The translations under genes and the position numbers were made by a program. Below are positions 24,770 through 32,644 of a stretch of 64,000 nt of DNA, one piece after another. The stretch is from Novosphingobium resinovorum. GTDB taxonomy: Bacteria > Pseudomonadota > Alphaproteobacteria > Sphingomonadales > Sphingomonadaceae. The stretch's first letter is position 1. Every line of letters starts with the position of its first letter. The DNA is taken from contig NZ_BSFC01000030.1 of NCBI RefSeq assembly GCF_027922145.1, positions 124,001 to 188,000 on the forward strand, read 5' to 3'. The notes under the pieces were generated by a model that was not told where the DNA came from, ran no database searches, and saw only the letters and a list, made by a program, of their open reading frames with translations.

Positions 24770-25981
24770 ATGCTCAACACCTTCCAGCAGCAGCTCCATG
24801 GCATGCTGCCCACCCCGACCTCGGAAGAAGCCTCGCGGCAGGAGTTCGCGAAGAGCCTCAAGCACTTCATCCAGCAGGGCCTGCTGCCCGGCCTGCACCC
24901 GATCTATTCGGGCCGCGCCGCCCAGCGCTTCGAGAAGGAAGCGGGTCGCGCGCCGGTCGATCGCCACGACATCCGCAAGGCGATGGTGCCGGACAACTAC
25001 TTCCGCCACTACGCCGCTGTGAACCGCATCAGCCAGGAACTGCTGTGGGACAGCGTGATCGATTCGATCGAGCGCGAGGAAGACAGCCTCAAGGCCGCCG
25101 CCGCTGCGAATTCGGCGAAGAACAAGGGCGAGCTGCGCATCCCCGAGGGCTTCGAGGTTCCACGCTACGTCTCCTCGCTCGACATCCACTGCATGCCGGG
25201 TGGTTATGCGGGCGGCCCGGACGATGCTTCGGACGTCTCGCTCGGCGTGCTCTACGACCGCGGTGTGTACCTCTATTCGATGGGGTACACCGGCCCGTTC
25301 AACGACGACATGGGCCGCTCGGTGGTGAACTACCTCAAGCGTAACATGCCGGACTTCAAGCCCAGGCGCATCCTCGACCTGGGCTGCACGGTCGGCCACT
25401 CGACGCTGCCGTACAAGGAACTGTTCCCCGAGGCGGAGATCTGGGGCGTGGATGTCGGCGGTCCGATGGTGCGCTATGCCCACGCCCGCGCCGGTGCGTT
25501 CGGCCTCGACGTCAACTTCGCGCAGATGAACGCCGAGAAGACCGAGTTCGAGGACGCCTCGTTCGACCTCGTCGTCAGCCACATCCTGCTGCACGAGACC
25601 AGCGGCAAGGCAATGCCCCGCGTGTTCGAGGAATGCGCCCGCGTCCTCAAGCCCGGCGGCCTGATGATCCACGCGGATCTGCCGCCGTTCGACCTGATGG
25701 ACCCGTTCACGCAGTTCATCCTCGACAACGAGACGTACTACAACAACGAGCCGTTCTGGGGCGCGATGCGCGACATGGACCAGATCGCGCTGGCCACCAA
25801 GGCGGGCTTCGACCCGGCGACCATCCGCTTCGACACCGCTCCGATGGCCGTGATGGAATATGCGGGTGCGGGCTATACCGAGGAATCGGCCGCCGACGTT
25901 GCCGAGCGCGAGTTCACGGCGGGCGAGTTCGCTCCCGGCGGCGGCTGGGAAGTTCTCATCGCCCAAAAGCCCGCAGCCTGA
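24770..25981 (+). CDS. class I SAM-dependent methyltransferase, paralogue of 1026-2210
   Basis: 403 aa. SAM motif I is ILDLGCTVGHSTL near residue 203, with WGVDVGGPM and LVVSHILLHE following. The N-terminal ~170 residues parallel those of the minus-strand methyltransferase (shared I-P-x-x-x-VPRY, MPG-x-Y and YYNNEPF blocks). The substrate is unknown. It is followed by repeat A copy 3 and then the small-protein gene, so the methyltransferase and small protein occur together at both sites but in reversed gene order. No strong ribosome site is apparent before the ATG. Confidence 0.87.
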   Translation: MLNTFQQQLHGMLPTPTSEEASRQEFAKSLKHFIQQGLLPGLHPIYSGRAAQRFEKEAGRAPVDRHDIRKAMVPDNYFRHYAAVNRISQELLWDSVIDSIEREEDSLKAAAAANSAKNKGELRIPEGFEVPRYVSSLDIHCMPGGYAGGPDDASDVSLGVLYDRGVYLYSMGYTGPFNDDMGRSVVNYLKRNMPDFKPRRILDLGCTVGHSTLPYKELFPEAEIWGVDVGGPMVRYAHARAGAFGLDVNFAQMNAEKTEFEDASFDLVVSHILLHETSGKAMPRVFEECARVLKPGGLMIHADLPPFDLMDPFTQFILDNETYYNNEPFWGAMRDMDQIALATKAGFDPATIRFDTAPMAVMEYAGAGYTEESAADVAEREFTAGEFAPGGGWEVLIAQKPAA

Positions 25982-26011
25982 CACAACAATGCGGAATGTC
26001 CTTCTTCTCTT

Positions 26012-26087
26012 CGTCATTGCGAGCGAAGCGAAGCAATCCAGAGCGGCGTTAACTGCCCTGGATTGCTTCGCTTCGCTCGCAATGACG
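26012..26087. repeat. Repeat family A, copy 3 (inside an operon)
   Basis: Arms 26012-26044 and 26055-26087 pair with one mismatch (A at 26042). It lies in the 146-bp gap between the methyltransferase stop and the small-protein start, which are on the same strand. An RNA hairpin here could adjust expression of the downstream genes. Confidence 0.92.
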
Positions 26088-26127
26088 AGGATGGGGAGTG
26101 GGCGCAGCCGCTACTAGGATAACAGAC

Positions 26128-26463
26128 ATGAAGCGTGACGCACGGGGCAAGCGGCCCCAGTTCTACCAAGACCCGGCCCTCGACCAGATGATGGGCATGA
26201 TCATGGTCCTCGCGGGTGAGGTTTCGGTGCTGGCCGACCAGCTCGATTCTACCCAGCGTGTGCTGGCCAACCACAACATCGACGCGCGCGCCGAAGTCGA
26301 TGCGCTCGTCCTCGACGACGCGGCGCTGGAAGCGCGCGAGGCGCGCCGCCAGCAGATGCTGGAACGCATGTTCTACCTCGTCCGCAAGGAAGCTTCCGAG
26401 GCGGCAGGCAAGGAAACAACCGAAGGCTACATCGCCACCCTCGACGCGATCGCGGAAGGGTAA
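26128..26463 (+). CDS. small helical protein, paralogue of 2227-2583
   Basis: 111 aa from ATG 26128 (an earlier in-frame start at 26098 would begin beside repeat A and has no ribosome site). Not a family I can name. Residues about 18-47 form a long hydrophobic/amphipathic helix, and a second charged helix (EAREARRQQMLERMFYLVRK) follows. The first helix matches that of the other small protein beside the other methyltransferase. It is 8 nt ahead of the FAD oxidase gene, so it is co-transcribed. Inference: a methyltransferase partner subunit. Confidence 0.78.
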   Translation: MKRDARGKRPQFYQDPALDQMMGMIMVLAGEVSVLADQLDSTQRVLANHNIDARAEVDALVLDDAALEAREARRQQMLERMFYLVRKEASEAAGKETTEGYIATLDAIAEG

Positions 26464-26471
26464 GCGATACA

Positions 26472-28031
26472 ATGAGCATAAATGCGAGCGCGCTGGCGAA
26501 CATCGTCGGTGCGGACAACCTGCTGACCGACCCGGCCAAGGTCGCCTACTTCGCCACCGACGTCTACCGTGCACAGATCATGCCGGGCGCGGTCGCGCGT
26601 CCTGGCACGATCGAGGAACTGCAGGCCGTGGTGCGCGAGGCGGCGGCCGCCAAGCTGCCGTTCACCGTGCGCGGCGGCGGCGCGTCCTACACCGATGGCT
26701 ACAATGCGGTGGACGGCTCGCACCTGCTGATCGACATGAGCCGCCTGAACCGCATCGTCGAGATCGACGAGTTCAACGGCTACGTCACCGTCGAGGCGGG
26801 CGTTACCTGGCTCCAGTTGTCCGACGCGCTGGAGGCCAAGGGCCTGCGTACGCCGTTCCGTGGGCCGTTCTCCGGCATTGCCGCGACCATCGGCGGATCG
26901 ATGTCGCAAAACTCGATCAGCCACGGTTCGGGCGCATGGGGCATCTCGGCGGAATCGGCACTGGCCTTCGACATCGTGCTTGCCGACGGCAGCCTGCTGC
27001 GCACCGGCACAGGCGCGCTGGGCGAGAAGCCGTTCGGCCGTCATGCCGGGCCGGACCTCACGGGCCTGTTCACCGGCGACTGCGGCGTTTTCGGCCTCAA
27101 GGCCCGGGTTACGCTGCCGTTGCTGCGTCACAAGCCTGCGCATCGCGTGCTGTCCTTCGCCTTCGCCGAATTCGCGCAGATGCACGAATCGATGCGCCGC
27201 ATCGCCATGGAGCGGGTCGAGGATTCGCACTTCGCGCTCGACGCCGCGCTGTCGCAGGGCCAGATCGCCAAGCAGGAGCGTGCGGGCGGCCAGCTGGCGA
27301 TGGCGATGTCCATCGTCAAGAGTTCGCCCTCGGTCTTCGCCGGGCTCAAGCAGGTCGCGGCGGCGGGCATTCTCGCCCGCAAGCAGATTTCCGCTTCGAA
27401 CTTCATGACGCACTACATCGTCGAGGGTTTTGACGATGCCGAGTGCCGCGCCAAGCTGCAGCGCCTGCGTGACCTGACCGCAGACCTCGGCCGCGAAATC
27501 GTCGCGACGGTGCCTTCGGTGGTGCGCGGCATGCCCTTCGCACCGCTCTACAACACGCTCGGCCCGGGCGGCGAGCGCTGGGTGCCGCTGCACGGCGTCA
27601 TGGCGCATGACCGCGTGCGTGATTTCCACGAAGCGCTCCAGCGCTTCTACGCGGACCGCGCCGCCGACATGACGCAGCACGGCGTGTGGGGCGGCGGCAT
27701 GTATTCCACCGTTGGGTCGAGCGGTTTCCTTTACGAAATCGCGCTCTACTGGCCGGACGAGCAGACCGCCTACCACGCGGAATCGGTGCCCGGCGACTAC
27801 CTCGCCAGCCTGCCGAAATTCCCGGCGAACCCGGCCGCGCGTGAGTACGTCCATCGGCTCAAGGGTGAACTGGTCGACCTCTACGACGCCCACGGCGCGC
27901 TGCACTTCCAGCTCGGCCGAGCCTATCCCTACGCCGCGCGCCTCGGCGCGGAGCCCAAGGCGCTGGTCAGCGCGATCAAGTCGGCGCTCGATCCGCAGGG
28001 CCTCGTCGGTCCGGGCGTGCTGGGCCTGTGA
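26472..28031 (+). CDS. FAD-linked oxidase (GlcD/vanillyl-alcohol-oxidase family)
   Basis: 519 aa. The N-terminal FAD_binding_4 domain has TVRGGGASYTDGY, VEAGVTWLQL and GGSMSQNSISHGSGAWG, ending with the GDCGVFG flavin segment. The C-terminal domain is that of FAD-linked oxidases. Family members oxidise 2-hydroxyacids, phenolic benzylic alcohols or alkyl-glycerone phosphates. The histidine at SHGSGAWG is a candidate site for flavin contact. The gene overlaps the next one by 4 nt (GTGA), so oxidase and hydrolase are coupled. Confidence 0.87.
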   Translation: MSINASALANIVGADNLLTDPAKVAYFATDVYRAQIMPGAVARPGTIEELQAVVREAAAAKLPFTVRGGGASYTDGYNAVDGSHLLIDMSRLNRIVEIDEFNGYVTVEAGVTWLQLSDALEAKGLRTPFRGPFSGIAATIGGSMSQNSISHGSGAWGISAESALAFDIVLADGSLLRTGTGALGEKPFGRHAGPDLTGLFTGDCGVFGLKARVTLPLLRHKPAHRVLSFAFAEFAQMHESMRRIAMERVEDSHFALDAALSQGQIAKQERAGGQLAMAMSIVKSSPSVFAGLKQVAAAGILARKQISASNFMTHYIVEGFDDAECRAKLQRLRDLTADLGREIVATVPSVVRGMPFAPLYNTLGPGGERWVPLHGVMAHDRVRDFHEALQRFYADRAADMTQHGVWGGGMYSTVGSSGFLYEIALYWPDEQTAYHAESVPGDYLASLPKFPANPAAREYVHRLKGELVDLYDAHGALHFQLGRAYPYAARLGAEPKALVSAIKSALDPQGLVGPGVLGL

Positions 28032-28843
28032 CCCGCAACAGCGTCCGCAAGTCCTACGTGGACCTTGCGGACGGGCAGCTGCACGTGCGCGAGGTGGCGG
28101 GCCTTGAAGCGCCGGGCGGGGAGCCCGCCATCGTCTTCCTGCACCAGACCGCGTGCTCGGCGCAGAGCTACGACCCGCTGCTGGCCGAACTCGATCTGCC
28201 CAACCGGCTCGTCGCGATCGACACGCCGGGCTTCGGGGGCAGCTTCGATCCGGTCGGCTGGCCTTCGCTCGCGGACTATGCGGCGTGGATTCTGGAAGGG
28301 ATCGACGCGCTCGGGATCGGGCGTTTCCATGTCTTCGGGCATCACACCGGCTCCAGCCTTGCGGTGTACTTCGCCGCGAACCATCCCGAGCGGGTGGCGT
28401 CAATCATACTGGCGGGCGCCGAGCTGATGACGCCGGATGAGCGCGCGCACTTCGAGCAAACGCATGGCGAGCCGATCGGCCTCAAGCGCGACGGATCGCA
28501 CCTCCAGACCAACTGGGACTACGCCGCCGGCTACAACGAGGGCATCGACGTGGAGATCATCCATGACGAAGTCGTCGCCATGCTGCGCGCATGGAAAGCC
28601 CGGCCGCAGGCCTACATGGCGGTGGCAAAGTCCGACACGCCTGCACTGGCAGCGCGTGTCACCGCGCCAGTGCTGCTGCTGACCTCACCCGACGACTACT
28701 TCCACGCCGAGCTGGACCGCGCGAAGGCCGCTTTCCCCGGCGCGAGCCTTGCCGTCACCGGCGGGGCGAACTTCCAGGCCACCGCGGACCCGCAAGGCGT
28801 CGCGCGCGCGGTGGAAGAGTTTCTGGCGTCGTCCCGGACTTGA
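28028..28843 (+). CDS. alpha/beta-hydrolase-fold protein with atypical catalytic residues
   Basis: 271 aa, GTG start overlapping the oxidase stop. The fold is clear (FLHQTACSAQSYDPLL, DTPGFGGSFD, LLLTSPDDYFH). The nucleophile elbow reads GHHTGSS, so the expected Ser/Cys/Asp is a His. The first strand loop is HQT rather than HG, and the last histidine is replaced in TGGANFQAT. I recall related HQT/GHHTG proteins among annotated hydrolases, so this is probably a subfamily and not a sequencing error. The last codons and stop come from repeat B (28827-28943). Function could be a lyase or other cofactor-free reaction. Confidence 0.82.
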   Translation: MTRNSVRKSYVDLADGQLHVREVAGLEAPGGEPAIVFLHQTACSAQSYDPLLAELDLPNRLVAIDTPGFGGSFDPVGWPSLADYAAWILEGIDALGIGRFHVFGHHTGSSLAVYFAANHPERVASIILAGAELMTPDERAHFEQTHGEPIGLKRDGSHLQTNWDYAAGYNEGIDVEIIHDEVVAMLRAWKARPQAYMAVAKSDTPALAARVTAPVLLLTSPDDYFHAELDRAKAAFPGASLAVTGGANFQATADPQGVARAVEEFLASSRT

Positions 28844-28943
28844 TCCGGGACCGCTGGCGGTCTTTAGGCGCGCGCTATCAGGACGATCCCGTCGAGAGGC
28901 GGGCTGGTCCTGATAGCGGTCCCGGATCAAATCCGGGACGACG
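28827..28943. repeat. Repeat family B, copy 1 (28-bp inverted arms)
   Basis: Arms 28827-28854 and 28916-28943 are complementary with one mismatch; each contains its own smaller palindrome (GTCCCGGA/TCCGGGAC type). The interior shares GTCTTTAGGCG with copy 2 at 39761-39880. It lies between convergent genes, overlaps the 3' end of the hydrolase and supplies its TGA stop. Confidence 0.9.
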
Positions 28944-28947
28944 TGTA

Positions 28948-29454
28948 TCAGGAATAGTCCAGTTCCGGGCGGGTGCGCTCCTGCTGCGCGGGGTCGGTTT
29001 CAACGAGGTTGATGAATACCCCATCGCAGTCGCGGATGCAGACTTCCAGCTGCGCGCGGTGTTCCATCGCGAAGACCTGCGGCTCCGGCGCCCACGTTGC
29101 GCCGAGGGCGCGCAGCCTTTCCATCGTTCCGGCCATGTCGGTGACGTAGAAGACCAGCGCCACCTCGCCGATGCGCGCCGGGCCGGTTGCGGGGGGGATG
29201 GCCTCGTTCGTGGTGCCGTCCGCCAGCTTGAACAGGCCGACCATGCCGTAGTTGGGGCCGGGGCGCTTGACGATGCGGATCTCGAATGGGCGCGGGTCGT
29301 CGAAGCCCAGGATCTCGGTCGCCGAAGGATGGCTCAGCTTGCCCTCGAAGTAAGTCTCGGTGAGGCCGATGGCGCGGTAGAATTGCGTCGCCTTGTCGAG
29401 ATCGCGCACGAAGATCGTCGCACGCACGAGGGCGGAGGAGGGATGCTCGGTCAT
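28948..29454 (-). CDS. VOC/glyoxalase-fold protein
   Basis: 168 aa. Two beta-alpha-beta modules start at RATIFVRDLDKATQFYRAIG and GEVALVFYVTDMAGTMERL, the pattern of the vicinal-oxygen-chelate superfamily. A glutamate near the end of the second module (QLEVCIRDCDG) is a candidate metal ligand. Members are glyoxalases, extradiol dioxygenases or binding proteins. Ring cleavage or isomerisation in the pathway is possible but unproven. The start has AAAGG 7 nt upstream. It is divergent from the maleate-isomerase-family gene. Confidence 0.83.
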   Translation of the reverse strand: MTEHPSSALVRATIFVRDLDKATQFYRAIGLTETYFEGKLSHPSATEILGFDDPRPFEIRIVKRPGPNYGMVGLFKLADGTTNEAIPPATGPARIGEVALVFYVTDMAGTMERLRALGATWAPEPQVFAMEHRAQLEVCIRDCDGVFINLVETDPAQQERTRPELDYS

Positions 29455-29550
29455 CGGTCTGCCTTTGCTGGTTCGCCCCGATAGTTCCCGTCCTGCCGCG
29501 CCGCCGCGAGCGCGCGGCCGCCAATGGTCGTCAGGTGGACAACGGGACGG

Positions 29551-29695
29551 GTGTCGCCTTGCGGAAGGTCGGCCCGGGGCGCGATGAACGGTCATGATCG
29601 GGAGCATCAGCAGCCCCCGGTCCGCAAGGGCGACACGATCTTCCGGCCAGGGTTCTGCCGGCCCGTCTGCAACTCTTTCGGAGAGTCCGCTCTCC
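29551..29695 (+). promoter_or_regulatory. structured leader before maleate-isomerase-family gene
   Basis: Within the 261-bp divergent gap, GTGTCGCCTTGCGGA (29551-29565) can pair, with one bulge, with TCCGCAAGGGCGACAC (29621-29636). Two small hairpins follow, CCGGC/GCCGG (29643-29661) and GGAGAG-TCCG-CTCTCC (29680-29695), ending 20 bp before the ATG. A regulatory RNA leader is possible. It matches no riboswitch I recognise. Confidence 0.35.
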
Positions 29696-29715
29696 AGCTG
29701 CGTGGGATATAGAAA

Positions 29716-30477
29716 ATGACGGATTCTCTCGGTTACCGCATGAAGTTCGCGGTGGTCGCCCCCTCGACCAACACCAGCGTCGAGCCCGAGTACGCGGACA
29801 TGCGCCCGCGCGGCGTGACCAACCATTTCTCGCGCATCGCGATTCCCGACACCAAGGTCGTGGACGACGCGACGTTCGTGGAGATGCTGGAGAACATCCG
29901 CAGCGCCACGTTCGATGCGGTCGACGTGTCGATGTCGATGGACCCGGGCTGCGTCGTCATGGGCATGTCGGCCGAGACCTTCTGGGACGGCGCCGAGGGC
30001 GCCGAGCGCCTGCACCAGCGCATGCTGGAGCGGACCGGCGGCGTGCCGGTGATCATGGGCTCCACCGCCGTGGACGCCGCGATCCGGGCCTATGAGGAGG
30101 CCGACGGCAAGAAGATCCGCAAGATCGGCATCCTCACCCCTTATGCGCCGGTGGGCGACGCCAACGTCAAGAAGTTCTTCGAGGACCAGGGCTACGAGGT
30201 CGTCCACGTCGAAGGCCTCAAGTGCCAGTCGCCGATGCTGATCGCGCACGAGGACAAGCAGACCCTCAAGCGCGCCGCCATCAAGGTGAGCGAGGGCGTC
30301 GACGCGGTGATCCAGGCGGGCACCAACCTGGCCTTCGCCGAAGTCGCCGCCATGGCCGAGTTCTGGCTGGAAAAGCCGGTGATCGCGATCAACACCGCCA
30401 CCTACTGGCACGCCCTGCGCACGATGGGCTTCACGGACCAGAAGGAAGGCTTCGGCCGCCTGCTTGCGGATTTCTGA
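29716..30477 (+). CDS. maleate isomerase/arylmalonate decarboxylase family protein
   Basis: 253 aa, Asp/Glu-racemase-like fold. The N-terminal VAPSTNTSVEPEY is the family substrate-carboxylate loop. Cys79 (SMDPGCVVMG) fits the first catalytic cysteine. The second position, normally Cys in an S-C-T-N block, is Gly202 here (QAGTNLA). Two-cysteine members isomerise maleate to fumarate, whereas arylmalonate decarboxylase uses only the second cysteine, so the reaction here is uncertain. It is the first gene of the plus-strand operon that continues to 34866. Confidence 0.82.
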   Translation: MTDSLGYRMKFAVVAPSTNTSVEPEYADMRPRGVTNHFSRIAIPDTKVVDDATFVEMLENIRSATFDAVDVSMSMDPGCVVMGMSAETFWDGAEGAERLHQRMLERTGGVPVIMGSTAVDAAIRAYEEADGKKIRKIGILTPYAPVGDANVKKFFEDQGYEVVHVEGLKCQSPMLIAHEDKQTLKRAAIKVSEGVDAVIQAGTNLAFAEVAAMAEFWLEKPVIAINTATYWHALRTMGFTDQKEGFGRLLADF

Positions 30478-30565
30478 TCCGTCACTTGCAAAGCAAGCAC
30501 TGGCGATACGGCATCGGCGCTCTAAGCTGACCTCAGGGTCGAGAGATTAGAATACGGAGTTCACA

Positions 30566-31480
30566 ATGGAATACGATTACGTCCCGATGCCGCAGCGCCA
30601 GCCGCTCCAGTGGCCGGACGGCAAGCGCGTGGCGCTGCTGATCACCTTCAATCTCGAGACCTGGGATCTCACCAAGGATACCGACAAGCCCTATTACGCG
30701 GGCGGCCCGGCGATCCTGCCGGACATCCTGCCCGGCAACACGCCGGACTTCCCGAACTACACTTGGCGCGAATATGGCCAGCGCGTGGGCATCTGGCGCC
30801 TGTTCGACCTGTTCGACGAACTGGGCGTCAAGGCCAGCTGCACCACCAACGCCGTCACCTTCGAGCGTCGCAAGGCGATGACCGATGCGGTGCTGGAGCG
30901 CGGCTGGGAACTGCTCACCCACAACTGGGAGCAGGGCGAACTGCTCACCACCTTCGCGCACGAGCCGGAGAAGGAGCGCGACATCATCATGCGCTCGCTC
31001 GAGCAGTTCGAGAAGTACACCGGCCGCAAGTCCAAGGGCTGGCTCTCGTCGTCGCTGCGCGGCACGATGCAGACGGCGGACATCCTCGCAGGGGAGGGCT
31101 GCACCTTCTACTGCGACATCATGAACGACGACCAGCCGTACCTGCTGCGCACGCCGAACGGCCCGATCGTTTCTGTCCCGTATTCCAACGAGATCAACGA
31201 CTTCACCTTCATCACCCGCAAGAACTTCACCACCGACCAATTCCGCGATGCGCTGATCGAGGAACTCGACGTCCTCTATGCGGAAGGCGCCAAGAGCGGC
31301 CGCATCATGAACATCGGCCTGCACCCGCACGTCGCCGGCCGCGCCCACCGCGTCCGCGCGGTGCGCGAGTTCATCGAGCACGCCAAGTCGCTCGACGGCG
31401 TCTGGTGGACCACGCGCGAGGAAATCGCCGAGTGGTATCTCCAGAACCACGAAAGCCATATTCCTGGCCAACTCGGCTGA
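30566..31480 (+). CDS. polysaccharide-deacetylase-fold protein, PuuE-like
   Basis: 304 aa. The order WPDGKRVALLITFNLE, YGQRVGIWRLFDLFDELGV, GWELLTHNW and YTGRKSKGWLSSSL follows the PuuE allantoinase branch of the CE4 fold. The metal-binding Asp-Asp of deacetylases is replaced by TFNLETW, and a later GLHPHVAGRAHR block supplies histidines. PuuE hydrolyses the hydantoin ring of allantoin; this protein may open a cyclic amide, imide or lactone. Its TGA overlaps the ATG of the next gene by one base. Confidence 0.82.
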   Translation: MEYDYVPMPQRQPLQWPDGKRVALLITFNLETWDLTKDTDKPYYAGGPAILPDILPGNTPDFPNYTWREYGQRVGIWRLFDLFDELGVKASCTTNAVTFERRKAMTDAVLERGWELLTHNWEQGELLTTFAHEPEKERDIIMRSLEQFEKYTGRKSKGWLSSSLRGTMQTADILAGEGCTFYCDIMNDDQPYLLRTPNGPIVSVPYSNEINDFTFITRKNFTTDQFRDALIEELDVLYAEGAKSGRIMNIGLHPHVAGRAHRVRAVREFIEHAKSLDGVWWTTREEIAEWYLQNHESHIPGQLG

Positions 31481-32643
31481 TGGAAAAGGCCCGGGTTCTC
31501 GTCGCCGGCGGCGGCATCGGCGGGTTGACGGCGGCCATCGGGCTCCTGCGCAAGGGGTTCGAGGTCGAAGTCTTCGAAGGCGCGCAGAGCTTCGGGGAAG
31601 TGGGGGCGGGCGTCACGCTCGCGCCCAACGCGATGGCGGGGCTGCAGTACCTCGGGCTCGGGCCAAAGATCGAGGCTGCGGGTAGCGAGCCGGTGCGGCA
31701 GGTCGTGCGGCACTGGGAAGATGGCCGCGTTCTCAAGACCTTGGAGCGCGGCAACCAGATGCGTGAGAAGTACGGCGTTCCGTACCTCTACATGCACCGC
31801 GCCGACCTGCACGCGATCCTCGTCGAGACAGCGCGGGAGCTGGGCGGCAAGCTGCACCTCTCCGCAAGGGTGGTGCAAGCGGCACACAGCGGCACACAAG
31901 CGTTGCTCAAGCTCGCAGACGGCACCGAACATCACGGCGACCTGCTCGTCGGCGCTGACGGGCTCAAGTCTGTAGTGCGCAAGATCTTCGAACCGATCTC
32001 CGCTCACTTCACCGGCCACGTCGCGTGGCGCGGCGTGGTGCCCGTGGACGAGCAGCTCCGCGAGCTGGCCGAGAACCCCGGCAACTTCATCGGGCCGGAG
32101 CGCATGGCGGTGTGGTATCCGCTGCGCGGCGGCACGCAGCTCAATCTCGTCTTCTTCGCCCGCGAGGAAGGCTGGACCGACGACGGCTGGACGATCCCCG
32201 CGAAACGTGCCGAACTGCAGCAGGTCTTCGCCGGCTGGTGCGAGCCGATCCAGTATATGATCGCGCATCTGGAGGAAGACCGCCTGTTCAAATGGGCGAT
32301 CAATGCCCGCTCGGCGCTGTCGACCTGGAACCAAGGTGGCTGCATCACCCTGCTCGGCGACGCAGCGCATGCGATGACGCCATTCCTGGGGCAAGGCGCC
32401 TCCTGCGCCATCGAGGACGCGGTGGTCCTGTCGCGTGCGATGGAGGCCGGGGCCACGGTGGCCGAGGCGATCGAACGCTACGAACGTGCGCGCATCGCGC
32501 ATGCGACGTTCATCCAGGCGGAATCGAACGCCAACGCCGAACGCCTGCAGAGCAAGGACGCGGACAACTTCGGCAAGAAGGAAGTCCGCAACGAGGAAAC
32601 GCTGGGCCTGTTCGCCTACGATGCCGGCAAGGTGGAAGTATAA
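31480..32643 (+). CDS. FAD-dependent monooxygenase, salicylate-hydroxylase-like
   Basis: 387 aa from ATG 31480 (TGATG overlap with upstream stop). Motifs: VLVAGGGIGGLTAAIGL, the DG block LLVGADGLKSVVRK and the GD block LLGDAAHAMTPFLGQGA. Length and motif spacing match salicylate 1-hydroxylase/3-hydroxybenzoate 6-hydroxylase. It probably hydroxylates, or oxidatively decarboxylates, an aromatic acid or N-heterocycle with NAD(P)H. It is only distantly similar to the monooxygenase at 18268-19473. Confidence 0.9.
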   Translation: MEKARVLVAGGGIGGLTAAIGLLRKGFEVEVFEGAQSFGEVGAGVTLAPNAMAGLQYLGLGPKIEAAGSEPVRQVVRHWEDGRVLKTLERGNQMREKYGVPYLYMHRADLHAILVETARELGGKLHLSARVVQAAHSGTQALLKLADGTEHHGDLLVGADGLKSVVRKIFEPISAHFTGHVAWRGVVPVDEQLRELAENPGNFIGPERMAVWYPLRGGTQLNLVFFAREEGWTDDGWTIPAKRAELQQVFAGWCEPIQYMIAHLEEDRLFKWAINARSALSTWNQGGCITLLGDAAHAMTPFLGQGASCAIEDAVVLSRAMEAGATVAEAIERYERARIAHATFIQAESNANAERLQSKDADNFGKKEVRNEETLGLFAYDAGKVEV

Positions 32644-32644
32644 G

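Noticed and set aside
26427..28403. Long minus-strand open frame across the FAD oxidase
   Set aside because: Antisense to two recognised genes, no motifs and no ribosome site.
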